NCBI GenBank assembly: GCA_027624955.1
Contig: JAQBTG010000035.1
Location: 1 to 42,023 of the forward strand
Reading direction: 5' to 3'
Source: Pseudomonadota bacterium
GTDB taxonomy: Bacteria; Pseudomonadota; Alphaproteobacteria; UBA828
DNA: 42,023 nucleotides
The notes below the pieces were generated by a model, which was not told the origin of the DNA, made no database searches, and worked only from the letters and a program-made list of their open reading frames with translations. Positions 41,399 to 42,023 of the stretch are shown here, piece by piece. Position 1 is the first letter of the stretch. Every line of letters starts with the position of its first letter. Made by a program: the position numbers and the translations under genes.

Positions 41399-42023
41399 AT
41401 GTTCCTTCGCACCCCTCTCCGTTCCTGTCGCTCTTTTGCGACGAGCCTGGCACTGGCACTCGTGTTGTTCGCGGGAACCAGCATCATTCATGCCCAGGAG
41501 ATGGACCTGAACGAGTTCGAGGCTCTGGTTGGTACCGGCCAGACCAGCACCGCCGTCTCGCGCGAACAGGCGGTTGAATTGGCAACCGGCGGCAGCGAAT
41601 CAGATATCGAGCTGCTCTCCGATTACTTTGCGTCCAACGGCCGCGACGCGGAAGGCGTCGCGAAAATGGCCTCCGACATGATTCGCGAATTGGCTGGGAG
41701 CGAACATCTTGCCGATGCAGCGGAACGTATTGCGGACGCTGCCACCGACGCTTTGAACGCTCAATACGTCACGCGCTTTGAAGATGATGAAGATTTCAGT
41801 CTGCCCGAAGCGGCGATCGGCTTCGATTTCGCGACGCCCGATTCAAAACAGATTTCAGGGTACGAGCGGGTCACGCCAAACGATTCACGCCTCGAAAGCG
41901 ATACCGAGATGTCGGGCTTGCGCCGCCCAACGGATAAGCCGGTGGTAGCGCACGGAATCGTCGGAGTGAAGAGATTTGCCACGGAGATGCCAAACGGCAT
42001 CTACCGAGTGACATTGATTACAG
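41399..42023 (+). CDS. Secreted protein, 5' part (runs past the window end)
   Basis: An open frame of 208 codons continues out of the window. It begins with a clear signal peptide: positively charged start (RTPLRSCR), hydrophobic LALALVLFAGTSII and a probable cleavage after IHA. Next is a helical, acidic region (about 40-120). From about residue 140 the pattern GFDFATPDS...GYERVTP and later PNGIYRVTLIT resembles the galactose-binding-like domain found at the start of rhamnogalacturonan esterases and other extracellular proteins. ATG 41399 is chosen because AGGA lies 8 bases upstream; ATG 41381 has no such site. The function is unknown; surface or carbohydrate binding is inferred. Confidence 0.75.
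   Translation, partial: MFLRTPLRSCRSFATSLALALVLFAGTSIIHAQEMDLNEFEALVGTGQTSTAVSREQAVELATGGSESDIELLSDYFASNGRDAEGVAKMASDMIRELAGSEHLADAAERIADAATDALNAQYVTRFEDDEDFSLPEAAIGFDFATPDSKQISGYERVTPNDSRLESDTEMSGLRRPTDKPVVAHGIVGVKRFATEMPNGIYRVTLIT

Noticed and set aside
1-42023. CRISPR array, prophage, transposase or insertion sequence
   Set aside because: I found no regularly spaced repeats, integrase, transposase or phage structural gene.

Overview
The window looks like chromosome of a moderately GC-rich alphaproteobacterium, possibly Rhodospirillales-like or a related marine lineage. The basis is the high-GC codon use, a HisN of the inositol-monophosphatase type, a HAMP-containing chemoreceptor, the cinA/sfsA neighbourhood and many acid- and lactam-catabolism genes. 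I see no phage, IS element, CRISPR array or rRNA. One tRNA gene (Leu, anticodon TAA) is present.

Bases 1 to about 29,400 form a catabolic island. From left to right: (a) a minus-strand operon of a FadR/NanR-type GntR regulator, an HpcH/HpaI aldolase and a hydantoinase-B subunit that faces out of the window; (b) a divergent SDR; (c) a minus-strand operon hyuA-hyuB-zinc-ribbon protein (acetone carboxylase gamma-like)-isochorismatase-family amidase-nitronate monooxygenase; (d) a plus-strand MOSC protein; (e) a minus-strand operon with two PxpB/PxpC-type carboxyltransferase pairs, a YihU-like 3-hydroxyacid dehydrogenase and a D-tartrate-dehydratase-like enolase; (f) a plus-strand operon of a fused E1 alpha-beta 2-oxoacid dehydrogenase, an FCD-type GntR regulator and an SDR; (g) a second hyuA-hyuB pair on the minus strand; (h) two plus-strand enolase-superfamily dehydratases; (i) a minus-strand SDR and a luciferase-like flavin monooxygenase. 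Taken together these genes would open amide or lactam rings with ATP, hydrolyse carbamoyl or amide products, dehydrate hydroxyacids, oxidise alcohols and feed 2-oxoacids to central metabolism. Substrates cannot be read from the sequence.

Bases 29,400 to 34,700 hold a DksA/TraR zinc-finger protein and a divergent operon SDR-hisN-HD hydrolase, followed by another SDR and an RclA/MerA-like flavoprotein. hisN appears to begin at ATT behind a strong Shine-Dalgarno site. The HD gene has no canonical start upstream of its conserved N-terminal region and is in frame with hisN across one TGA.

Bases 34,700 to 39,500 are partly decayed: a 3' remnant of an ammonium transporter gene beside an intact formate/nitrite-family channel, a chemoreceptor whose first codons are separated by a one-base frameshift, and scraps of a PAS-GAF-GGDEF gene next to tRNA-Leu. 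From 39,500 to the end are cinA (N-terminal domain only), sfsA and the 5' part of a secreted protein cut by the window end.

Nothing here is certain to be a wholly new system. The best candidates for undescribed biology are the doubled pxpBC operon without pxpA, the hyuAB-zinc ribbon-amidase operon, and the non-canonical starts in the hisN-HD operon.
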